60,000 nucleotides of DNA, from assembly GCF_029227915.1 (NCBI RefSeq), contig NC_079888.1, positions 16,167,001 through 16,227,000 of the forward strand, in the 5' to 3' direction. The translations under genes were made by a program, and so were the position numbers. The DNA comes from Hydractinia symbiolongicarpus. Taxonomy: Eukaryota > Cnidaria > Hydrozoa > Anthoathecata > Hydractiniidae. Below, piece by piece: positions 33,169-44,909 of the stretch. The first letter of the stretch is position 1; every line of letters starts with the position of its first letter. The notes under the pieces were generated by a model that was not told the origin of the DNA, made no database searches, and saw only the letters and a program-made list of their open reading frames with translations.

Positions 33169-36100
33169 TCACTTCGAAGTTGAATCGTGTCGACGGTGCA
33201 AAGCTTCGCCATCCGAACCAGACTCAATCAACGTGTCGTTCGATTCATTCGACATTAAATGGAGGCCAGCCTCGTCATCAGATGTTCCGTACCCTTTCTT
33301 GCTTTGCGTGAAGCTCACTGGATCCACTTCAAGTTGTTTCGTTTTCACGCTTTTTCGTCGCTTACGCATGAGAAAGTTATCTACCACCCAAAACATCAAC
33401 GCCTACCAATAAAAAGACAAAAACATTAAAAAAAAATGGACACGTTTTAGCCATGGAATTTAATCTATCAAACTCTACTAAAAAAACTCCAGCTGAGCTC
33501 TATAGAAAATCCACCTACGCAAATCAACGAGTTGAAAATAAAAGATATATTAAAAAATTGATGGCGTCATCCACGGCATATTGAGGTACAAATTTAACTT
33601 ATTTAACTATTATTTTCTACCGTGTAAAAGTAGAAGGGTTGACCAAAATGTATTTATAAAATTAGATGCTCAGAATGTTCTGTACTTACTATATGCAGAC
33701 AATTTTTCTTATTTTTTTAAATTTCAAAACAGCGGGTAAAAAAACACCCTTTAAACTTTTGCTAAAGAAGGAACGTCAACAAGAAGACATATCGTCAGAT
33801 GCATAGTGTTGTTCCTTTTTATGACAAAACCAGATTTAATTTGGTTAAATTTTGTAGAAGAAACGTCACTCTACATAAGGTTCATTCTTTAAACTCTCAA
33901 AAAAATACATCCAGTGAACTTACATTGATAACAAATGGGACTAGCAACAATACAACAACCAGTTCCAACTTGGGATAGCCACTTATTGGTTTTAAAATTA
34001 ATTTTTTCACACCAGTCCAAAAGTTAAATTGAAAGAGGATCAAAATAACTATTTTCTCGGTCAGCATAACAGCTAGATAGGCCATACATTGAAACAACCA
34101 TGTTTTAAATCGCGGTGGCTCGCCTATAAAAAAGGTGGATTTCTTTAAAGATCAAAACAAAACAAACAAGATTTTTAAAAAGTGTCAAGGTTTTCTCTTA
34201 TTTTTCCCCCGTATACAACACACAATTATCTGTGTAGAGTTGAAGGTATGCTCGACACAATACGTTGTATGCAACATAATTGTACCAAAAATCGTATCAT
34301 GCATTTTTCCCTTTAGATTTATATACATAGTATGCCTCGTTTAAAAAAAATTCTAGTTTGTATTGTAATGCTTTGTTGCATTTATCCCCTCAGACTTTCT
34401 AAGGAACATATAAAATATCCGACAGGTTTGCTTTAAGAGTAGTACAAGATAAAATCAAAACGCTGTGATGAACTCAAAATAAATTCTTACCATATTCTCC
34501 CATTTTTAATTTGTGCCAGTTTCTTCGAGAGGCTAAGACATGCAACATTTTAAGCACAAACCAAATCACCAACAAACCAACAGTGGTGTCCAGAAGATAA
34601 TTGATAAAGTACCTTGCAAGGACAAAAGAAGATGTTAAAAATTATTGTTTTCATCTTTTCAGTTGTAGGAATATAGGACATAAAACGCATAAAACCGTTT
34701 GCTTTCGATTTTGAATTTTTCCAGGAAATCGACAGTTACTGATAATCAAGCTTTTTCTGATAACACACACCAGTTATTTTTCTTTCAAAAAAACATAAAG
34801 ATTTATCAGGTTATTTTAGAAGCGTCCCATTTTCCTACATTATTGTATGAAGGTCTCCATTTTTAGATTGTTTTAGTAGGGTCCCCATTTTTTAGCTCAT
34901 TTACGAAATATTAATCATTCATAAGCCAGAGAAGCAGTCTATTTTTTAAAAGGTTTACAAGGTGAAACATCAGCTGTTCCTAGGTTTTGCACAAGACCAG
35001 GCACTGGAAAGTTCAATGTAAACAATGAAATATGGCGAGACTAAAACAAAATTTTCACATTCTTTTTTGTACTGTTGGAAAGCCTGAGAATCTAGTTCTA
35101 AAAATGGTATCACTTTTCATGTGCATCAGTTTATTCACAGAAGAATGAAAAAAATTAAGGTGTGGCCAGTCATGTAATTATTGATTAAAAATTACAATAA
35201 AATGTAACAGTTGTCATTGTTATAATAACACCTCCTGCGTATACAAAAAATTCGCATGAAAGTCACATGGAAGTGATAAAATGTTGTTGTAATATTAAAT
35301 CCAAACGGATCAAACAAAGCTGTTTTTTTCTTCATTCAGTAGAAATAAATTTTCTGATTTTTTTTAATTAGAGAAGTCCATATATTGAAAAAATGATGCA
35401 TGTGTGCCCTTAAGTAAAACCGTTTCATGTGGCTGGATATCCAAATTAATGAGGACCTTAAATTAGGACTGTATGGGTAACACAATTTGCTGAATATAAA
35501 GCCATAAATTTCATGCTTTTTTAAAGAAAATCCTTCAACATGCTAAGTTATGTTTGTGTATGTGTCAGCAGGCTAAGGTGCTACAATGATTTGAATTAAG
35601 ATTTTTTATTTGACAGAAGTTTAAATCATTGAAAATTGCTGAACTCCATAGCAAAAAATACACACACATGTTGCAAAACAAACTAAGTTCATAAACAGAG
35701 AAATTGCTCAAATAAATTTATATGGGAACAAAGTTGTATAATTATTACTGTAAACTTACAAAGTAAAATATTATTAAACTGTAGGAGTGATATGTATTTG
35801 TTGTTTTATAACATTTTAGCCAATAATATTAATTCAACAAAATAAGATACTAAAAGCTTTGATTTTCAAATAACAATTACTAACCAAGTACACGGATCTG
35901 TACTTTTACTCCACATAGCAAGAAACACATTTGCAAAATGAATGAACATGGCACCTGCAGCTTGCTTCGAAGTATCACAAAACCTAATATAAATGAATAT
36001 AAATTAAAAGGATTATCAAGGGCAGAAAAAGATTTGAATAAAGTAAAAACTGTTAGGTTTCTGATACGGAATTCTTCGCAAATAAGAAAACATAAATGTA

Positions 36101-36621
36101 TATCACCTAAAATAAGAGCGTATAAGGAACAACAAATGTATTTAGGTTCAAACTCACCAAATCATTACAGATCTTCTTTCGTCTGCTGGCTCTCTTAACC
36201 GTTTAACTGAAGTGAAAAAAATAAGGCTGACCATGAACCAAAATTTTGAATTTATAGGACAAAAAGACGAACTATATGAGAAAAGCCATTCTATTTCAGA
36301 ATAATCACAAAAGGGTCGTATAAATTATTGTTGTTCTTATCCTGCAACGCTTTTAAATTTCATTGGCTATACTTATAATAGGATATTTCATACTCAATGC
36401 CTTGTGTATTGTTTGATCTTGTTTACATGTTACTTACAAAGAAAAATTTCATTTAATATGTACTTAATTTTTTCATGAGATAAAAAAAGAACAATAACAA
36501 ATTAAATACACAAGCTAAAACAACAACAACAAAAAACTTTACCAATAAGCACACTAAATGCTGTAAATGCCAGAACAAGTTGAACTATGATTCCGAAATG
36601 ACCATTCAGGTTGCATCCCAT
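33169..36621 (-). CDS. STIMATE: STIMATE (TMEM110) homologue, store-operated calcium entry regulator; six coding exons
   Basis: Multi-pass ER membrane protein. In mammals it binds STIM1 and promotes its activation of ORAI channels at ER-plasma membrane junctions. Exons: 36543-36621 (coding part; exon from 36664), 36158-36206, 35885-35983, 34491-34612, 33924-34123, 33169-33402. Phases agree and the product is about 260 residues, against roughly 290 in human. Conserved blocks: CNLNGHFGIIVQL, then KRLREP, WFCDTSKQAAGAMFIHFANV, TDPCTWYFINYLLDTTVG, GEYGEPPRF, LTEKIVIL, and VPFVINALMFWVVDNFLMRK. Several strongly hydrophobic helices are present. The tail after RKRRKSVKTK is Ser/Asp/Glu-rich. It ends HRRHDSTSK and lacks the basic Lys-rich C-terminus of the human protein. 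The start is the ATG at 36621 (GAAATGG). An acceptor-like TTTATAG lies at 36665, so a further 5' exon extending the N-terminus cannot be excluded. Confidence 0.93.
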
Positions 36622-37160
36622 TTCTTTTGTATTTGGTGCAGATGTGAGTAACGTTGTGTTAGACCTATAAATCAAATAAATACAACTAACTTAATTAATC
36701 ATAAGTTTTTAGCAAAAAGAATAAATTTAAAAATAAGAACGTTATTTCATCCTGCACTAGGTCCACACAGGATCGCAGTATATAAACAGAAAGTTCCTTA
36801 CATTCTTGCAGTTTGCTCAGCTAATTGAGAATAATATTTTAATAATTTTCTAGAAGAAAAAGAGAATATGTGAATTATAATAAAAAGAAAACTGATCAAA
36901 GGTTCTTATGATAAGCATGTAAATGTGACCTTTTAATTAACCTGTGATTTAAAATGTTACAATTTTGGGTATATATACATAAAAAAGTGTAACGGTATTG
37001 CATGAAGGCAAGGCACTGACATTCAGTTTGAGAACTTCTGTTATTACTAGGGGTAATTTACAAAATATTGCACACAAATTGGTATCTAAAATATTGTATA
37101 TGCTATATATACCAATTTTATTTTAAAATCTAAATCTAAATCACATTTTCATAAAATTTG

Positions 37161-37178
37161 TATATATATATATATATA
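37161..37178. repeat. (TA)n microsatellite
   Basis: Nine uninterrupted TA dinucleotides. Confidence 0.95.
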
Positions 37179-38682
37179 GCTCTTAAATTAATTTCATGAG
37201 TTGTTTTTGTTTATAAGGGATTGTCTCAAAACATTTTTGGTATGGTTATATATATTATATTTTTGGTTTTTCATTATTTTTTTTATGTCAAAAATACTCG
37301 CACATTTTTGCTACTGTACTCACACAGTACTCACTAGCGTGCACGAAAGGGAAATGTTAAAATTAAACGATAAACTTTTGCTATATTTTCTAAAAATGTT
37401 TTTCAGTGTTTACGCCTCGTTGTCATAGTTTTAAAACAAAGAACAATGTTTTTTTTAAGTTCAGAGAAACTCTGTTTTGACAATTTTCAAATAAAATACG
37501 TCATGGCAAGGTTTAAACAGTTTTCTAATGAAATATAGTAATATTATAGACCATTTCATTCAACCCAATACTTATTACCTTACTTTTTTCTCTCAAGAAC
37601 GATTACCTCACTCTCTCTAAAACACGGTTTTGGAGATTAATTTTTCTTTTGTGTTGAATGTTATTCTAATCTATCATATCTTTGCAATCACATTGAGCAT
37701 ATTGAAATGAATTGCTTCTGGTAATAGAGCAGTATGGCAGGTATCATTTTTAGGTTCTATTGACAGGTATTTTTAACAAGCCAGGACTAAATTGATAAAT
37801 GCTGTTAAAATATCGAAAAATCGGAATTTTTTTTCACATAATTAGTTACAAAAGGTTATTTTCGGACTATATATCCATATTTTTTCTGTTATAACTTGTC
37901 ACGATTTTTTGGTTAAAATACTATTATCTTTCACAAAAAATATTCAGCCTCAATAATTACTCTTTAAAATAAAATTCATAAATAATTAATTAGTTCTGCT
38001 GAATACAGTTTAAGTCTACGCTCTTGCAAAATTGTACAGAAAGAAAAGACGTAATTATTAAAGAGGAACGTTAACAACAAAAAAGATGGTGCATTATGTA
38101 GAAATTTAAGACGACCTTCATTATGCTACACTGCACAAGCTTTAACTTTCGATAGCATTTTCGTTTTACTTTAAAATTTTCAGACATGCTTGGTGTACCA
38201 TGCAGCCATAATATGGAATAATTTTCTCTTAACAGCTTTCGATGCAACAGAGGATTCTAACAAAGAATCTTTTGGAAAAAACAAAAGGCTATTGTTAAAA
38301 AAAAAAGAATGAACAAAAATAATCCGCACACCGTTTTAACAGGTTCATTTAAAAACAGAAGCTGATGAAAAATAACAAGATTGTAAAAAGTTGGAGCTCA
38401 TTGAAGCCGATTTTTTGATACATTTTTAAATAGAAATTTCTGCTGACTCAGCAATTTCTGTGTTAAGTTAAAATCATTTTATTATATATTAAGGCCTATA
38501 TTTTCAGGAAATAGTAAAAAAAAAATGGTATAAATAAAACACTGAGTAAATAATTCAGCTATTTGGACAGCTAAAAAAGGGTTACTGCCACCTTAATGTA
38601 ACAAGAACATTTTTAGCTAGGAGAAAAAAGCAATTAGATAGCAGATCATCCTTTTTCGTCATTCTCAACTTAAGTTCCTTTT

Positions 38683-38760
38683 TTCATGCTAGCATGGGTT
38701 GGACGGGGCATACTAATGACCCTCTTCCAATCTGATCTAGACTGTGTTAGATCTATACTC
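38683..38760. repeat. Interspersed-repeat core CATGCTAGCATGGGTTGGAC
   Basis: CATGCTAGCATGGGTTGGAC followed at a short distance by CCAATCTGATCTAG. From memory, the same two blocks in the same order occur in abundant repeats of cephalopod genomes. A shorter relative (CCATGCTAGCAAAGGTGGGA) occurs at about 55214. Its origin is uncertain. Confidence 0.5.
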
Positions 38761-41700
38761 AATGTAAATAGCAAAGGGTTTCCTCATTAATGAGAAATAA
38801 AGCATTTGAATGTAAAGTTATAAAAAGCCATTAGAGAAAAGCATACATTTTTATGTAAAGTAAAGAGAATTTGCTGTAAAATAAAATAAAAATTAATGTA
38901 AAATAAAATGTTTTTTCTTACGACGCAAAAACGAGGTAAAAGTTTTTGCAATGTCTAAGGTAGCACACAAATGTGAGCTATCGATAAAAATTATGCCACC
39001 ATGAATTCTGTTTTTTTTATCTTATACTTGAACACGTACTCACAAATCAATTACTTATGTAACTCGCATGTGCAAGAGGCTGTACTCGCGGGTACGGAGT
39101 AGTATACTCCCCAATTACTCTTACTCGTTTTGCACTGTGCTTGAAATTTAATGTACCCGTACTTGTATACTCATGTACAGTTACTTGCAATCGGCACTGT
39201 AATACCAATATAGTTTGCTTTATACCGTGACTCTCTTAAGAAATCAGATTGGCTTGGTATACAACACATAGTGTTCATTGGTGATTGAGTGGATTTTTAC
39301 GGCATTTTCTGGTTGGCATTCTACCTACCTGTTGCTTTTTGTGGTTACTTAGTGACTGCTAACTAAGAGCAACAAAGCCGAAAAACTGTGAGCAAAGCTC
39401 GAATAAAAGAAATATACCTCCTTAATTGAGGAATCCCTTAGATATGTGTGACTAAATGACTTTTGATGACAAGTAAGTGTAAGGAGGGAAAAGCATATAT
39501 ACAGTATAAGGAGGAACACTTATATAGCTAGCCAGCAAGGTGTATTATCAATCTTTAGCACACTAGAATCAAAATCAACCAACTAAAAAGGGAAGAGGGA
39601 AGGTGAATCTTAGCTAGCTGTAGCTAACTGTCATTTTACAGTGGTTTTGATGTCCAGGACCAGTTAACAAAAACAGTCGTTTAGCAGAAAAAGCACAATT
39701 TTGAAAACCTTTACACTATCAACTGTAGCACTACCCTTTTCAGAGTCTATTCAGCCATTTCTGTAGTATTGTAATCTAGTTTTTTTTTCTCTAGCTTCCT
39801 CTCCGCCGTTGCTATTTCGGCTACCATCTCTCCCCCATAGTAAGGATAAAACCTAGATAAAATCAAGATTCTGTACCATAACCTAAAAAATCCCATGGTC
39901 CCCTAAAAGGTTGATGAAAAAGCCCGTTAACCCAAGAAGAGGTTAAAAACTAACGATCATGAAATTTACACGAAGAAAATTAACGCGCATGTCTGTAACA
40001 ACTTATAAAAAAGAATTCAACTGACTAGCAAAAAGCATTAATAACGCGAATCAGGAAATATATTATACTTATTTCGGAGAACGGGTTCATAGGCTGGCAA
40101 TCAGTTTTTCATGTTTTTTCAAAACGTCAACAATGTCAGCTATCCTGCAGCTTGCCTTAATCACATTAGTTGGGTGAACTGCATCAGGACAGTACTAACT
40201 CTTTTTGCGTCAGTCAATCAAAAAGAACAAAGTATGCGCATGTAATGCAATGGCTAAAAAGATATATTTTTAAACTGTATTTACAGGTTTTAAATTAACT
40301 GACAACTTTTTTATCGTCCTGGATATTCACGTTACACTAAAATAGGGGAAATTAAATAAACGCATAGTTTCAAATACGCGTAATTTTGTGCATTGTTAAT
40401 TTCCTGGAATAATGTAAAGTTTTATTTCGACCAGTGCGCTTCTGGGGACGAGGATGAACGGTGTTTTTTTTACTTAATTAACATTTAGAAGGCACTAGCA
40501 GTATCAGGAAACAAACTCTAGGGACTAGGATGACCGCTTTGACCATCCCATATCAACAAACCCTGGGAACGAGGTGCGTTATGATGTAAAAGTGATTGTT
40601 CAAATGTTTTTAAACAAGATCGGTGATGGAGCTAATTTCAAAAACGAAACTTTTTTTAATCAGCCTCGATCAAAAGGCCTATTTATCCTTTTCTAATATC
40701 AGGGATTTCGGGGATGAAGTTGTTTCCTGAGATTTTTACCCTAAATTTAATAAAATTGGAAATTTTTTGATATCCGGTTTATAGTTTTACAAGAAAGACC
40801 CTCTCTCAAGTTCTTAGGTTATACTGGCAATTAGATCCTATCCGGCTAGACGAAGTTGCACATCAAAATAAAATTTTTTTTGTTGAGTAACTTCCATCCG
40901 TTCTTTTCTCAAAGGTTTTGATGACGTCCACTTTATGACGGTCTTTTATAACACCCTATTTTGGAGACTGTTTCCGCACTTCTGTTGATACGCTCAGGAA
41001 CTTATTACGTTTTCTTGAATGAACGCTCATAAGAGGGTGCTAATTGTTACTGTTTTCATGGTTTTTCTTTATAAAAATATGAAATAAAGTTATTTAAGAA
41101 AAGCTTACAATCCACTTTCACCTCTTATTGATGCTGAGAAAGGGGTGGGAGGGGAGTAGACAAACAGAGAAGAGACACGAGTTAGGAAATTTAAATTGGA
41201 ATATTCTATAATACACCCACAGCTTACTTCAAATTAATTGCCAGCGTGTCAATACATTGCTGGAAACTATGTATTTGTCAGCTTACAATAATAAAATACA
41301 TTAAATTAAATTCTTAAGATTCCCTTACCTGACATTATCAATTCAAAAATATGATCTCGATTGGTCAGATTTTTTGTGGCAAAGGTTAGAAAATTCGATA
41401 ATAAAAATACTTTGCGAAAGAATAACATGCTTTTAGCTATCTTCTGCATAAAAAAATCCAGAAAAACATAAAAAACAAAACAAAAAACAGAACGTTAAAA
41501 TCTTTACTAACATGATAGCGGTTGTTTCGTTAACATTATTAGTTTTAATATTTGGTGTTACTTGTTCTTGTCTGGCTTTACTTGATTTCAAGTTAATGTA
41601 ACTATGAAAATCGTATAAATGAACAAGACGTTCGAATTAATAGCGAGGGACCATAAAAATGTGTAAGAATTATAAATATTTTCAAAATGCGAGAAAAAAA

Positions 41701-41775
41701 TATATATCCAGCTGTTACTATAGTTAAACATTTGTTCTTTCGAGAGTTCACCACGACACGATTCAGAGAACACAT

Positions 41776-44700
41776 TTACATATTCACCACAGCAGGCGGT
41801 GCTAATAAATCTTGAAACTCTATTAACGCCTCTTTTAAGGAATGCCTGACTTGCTCGGAGCTACACGTGACGCAATCTAAGATCACTGGATACATCCCAA
41901 TTACGTTATTCCACATGTTGGCATCAACTAAAAAAAGTAAAAACCGTGGTGATACGTACTCTGTTATTGCACTTAAACACACTTAAGTGAAACCAGTGAA
42001 ACATAGGGAAACAAAACATGGCTGACTTCTCGGTGTGTGCTGGAATACAGGTAATAAAATTCCAACAATTTTACTTTAGAACAGACCGACTAAGAAATTT
42101 AACAGAATCGGCCTCCCACGAAAACATGCTGACAACTTTCCCCTGATGACGATATATTTAAAAAAATGGTAAATTATGGTCGCGTAATTTTTTGAAACAA
42201 CGCCCGGGAGCGTTTGTTAAATTTTTTCGAAAAACGATGTTGCAATACGTTGCAAAGGACTCGGATACAAGTAGAGAAGGAAATGAAAACGGCTTCTTTG
42301 GAAAACAATTTAATCTGTACGTCCATTCAGAGTGAACTTACTTATATCAGGCTTGCTCTCCACAGTTTTCTTCAACGATGATAACAGCGTACTGATGGCT
42401 TTGATGGCGAATGACATTTCAAACATCCGAGCTCTGAAAGATATTAAAACGTGACCCTGGTATTCATTTAGCACAACAACCTAACGCATGACGTGTGACA
42501 TCTCTTATTGCTTTTGAGAGCGATACATGGAAAAAGTTCGTTAAGACAAAACACTTAGTTGAAACGCACTACTAAAGTTTATTAAACGTGTAGTTAAAAT
42601 GGCGAGCAAGATTCCCGATAAAACTTTAATTTAACAACATCCCTTAAACCCATCTTGAATTAATTCATCGCACGACGTAAATCCACAACAAACCTCGGTA
42701 AAGGAAAGTTTCCATTCAGTCTTTCATCTTCTGAATATTTCTTTAAAACGTTCTTGCAACGATCAAGTAATGAAGACAAAGCTAATCGAGACAATGTACT
42801 GTCCTCTAAACAAAAAATGGTTGTGATGAGAAATGATGAATGAAAAAATTAGTTGCACATATAAATACGTGTAACTATAGCTTTAAAGATTCAAGTAGCA
42901 TGTTTAGAAATTCTTTGCTATTATTTACTGGATAAAAAGTTTCATCTCCTAGTATACTTTCCATTTCTGCTTCTTCTTCTAAAAGTCGTGTACCATACAA
43001 ATAGTGAGCTTGATTAATTTTTGAATACCCTGGTCCTGTTATCATTGTATTAGTATATCGAAAATACTAAGCATTACCGAGAGTTGCTTGGCTATGTTAA
43101 GTTGAGGCTTTTTAGGCATCAATGTGATAAGTTCAGATAAACATAGGTAGAGGTAGACTCAAAAAATATACGCACATACCCTCATTGTCAGTTTCTTTGA
43201 AGAATGAAAATTGCAGTAAAGTTTCAAAGCAAAGCTTGGCGAAGTCTTCCTTCATCGGGAATGCAATAGTATCGCCTGTTTAAAATAATAGTTACTTCTG
43301 TTGAGGATAAACTCGTTATATTTTTAACATTAGGTTCCCAACCAAATCATAGAGTGTATGACATATAAACAAAGCTGAAAACACAAAGTTAACGACAAAA
43401 ACAAACAAACAAACGGACAAACAAACAAAATTCAGACATAAAACAAAAACAAAGAAACAAGCAAAACACAAAAAAATAAAACAAACGAGTAAACAAGTGA
43501 ACTAAGCATTAAGCATAAAGCATGACACATAAATTATATATAAATTATATAAACAAACAAAGAAACCGGAAAAACAAACAAACAAACAAAATCCAAACAT
43601 AAAACAAACAAACAACCAAACAAACAAAAAGTGTGGCGCGTGGCCTTGTGGTTATGAAGTTCGCTTCGCAATCACAAGGTCAATGGTTCGGTCCACAGCG
43701 CGAGCATGTTTAGCAAGTGCCCTTACCACAGCTACGGGTCAACAATGGCATGTGAGGGAAATTGGGTAGGTATACCGGTGTATACGTAAGGACACAGGAC
43801 CCACATTGATAACAGTGTTTCCAAAACTAAAGTGGCTATCCTGTAAAAATATTTGGAATAATAATAATAAAATCAACTTACTATCAAACATGCTCGGTGT
43901 AGCAGAATGTATCGATCCTTTATTTAAAAGTTTCATCAGACTCTCCACAAAATCGTTTGGAAGAGAAGGAGAATAGGGTAAAATATCTTGGCGAATTAAC
44001 TTTAAAATTTTTACATCAATTTTTTCATCTTGTTTATGTTGTTCTAATGTTTGAGTGTCTGGTGGAGGGCTGAAAGAATGACAAAAAATTAACATTACAA
44101 GCGTTTTTAAGTCGCCCAATTCGATAACCAAAGCCCTATTGCATATTGTTAAAAGTTTCATTAAATTTTAAACAAACTTCCACACAAAATTATAAAACAT
44201 ACCTCAGGGAGAATAAAAAATCATCCAATGTTACAGCTAGTGCCATCCACATGTCTTTAAAGTCATCAGCTACAACAGAATATAAAAATTTTAAACCTCC
44301 TTGGTTTGAACAAACAAGGTCTCTTTTACACGTGCTAAACCACGCCCTGACCTTGTCACCCTTTTGTCTTTTAACTGCCCCCCTTCCTACACTGGCAACT
44401 CCCTTACCAATCCCTTTTTTACCGCTTTCTGTTAATAGAAACAACCTCAAACATACACGCCTTTTTATATAAGAATGTCAAAATTCTAACCAGACTGGTC
44501 ATTATTCTTATTACTCTGTTGAAATACAACAGACCCATTGTCTTAACCTGAAACCCTAGCCTAATGTTCATATAAAGCATATGCTTACATAAAAAAAGTG
44601 AGATCATATGTAAAAACATACGTGTGTACACAGCCTTAGGAAAGGGGAAAAAATACGACCAATCGGAAACTAGACGGTCGATCGTGCAAAAAATGAAAGA

Positions 44701-44909
44701 GTTTGTTTCTTTCCATAATATAATAGAGGTACTGAGAGAGAGAAGACATTATAAAAACATGACAAGGAGTGATAGAAGTACACCTTACCATTTCCATCCA
44801 TATGCGTCTTCAATCCGCTATGAAGGACACTTAATAACAAGTCTACTGCTAGCTTCCATGTGGTTTGGGCCGGGCACGCGTACTTCAGTTTCATCGGTAA
44901 ATGAAGTGT
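41776..44909 (-). CDS. MON2: MON2 exons 22-28: C-terminal region
   Basis: Residues 1394-1668. Exon 22 reads [20 protein letters not shown], exon 23 [15 protein letters not shown], exon 24 [12 protein letters not shown], and exon 26 a [17 protein letters not shown] block matching the human RYIEDERL...PLPRQQ. Exon 28 gives [18 protein letters not shown] and the stop TAA at 41776. Together they cover the conserved Mon2 C-terminal domain. A tRNA-derived SINE and an A/C-rich simple repeat lie in the intron between exons 24 and 25. Confidence 0.94.

Larger units (their letters stand above)
36622..41775. other. Spacer between MON2 3' end and STIMATE 5' end; no supported gene
   Basis: About 5.1 kb, AT-rich, with no frame that has recognisable protein features. 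It should contain the STIMATE promoter and leader exon(s) and the MON2 3' UTR. I did not find a classic AATAAA on the minus strand in the first 250 bases past the MON2 stop. It holds a TA microsatellite at 37161-37178 and a short interspersed-repeat core at about 38683-38760. Confidence 0.65.

Noticed and set aside
43385-43628. CRISPR-like or regulated repeat array
   Set aside because: It is an impure CAAA simple repeat with no spacers of fixed length, in a eukaryotic intron.
43631-43705. Possible tRNA gene
   Set aside because: A- and B-box-like motifs are present, but the cloverleaf is not convincing, the B box is one base short, and the downstream body matches a SINE layout.
43739-44472. 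Frames of 140 (minus), 108 (plus) and 86 (minus) codons
   Set aside because: The two minus frames are intron extensions of MON2 exons 24 and 23. The plus frame is antisense to the same region and has no recognisable features.
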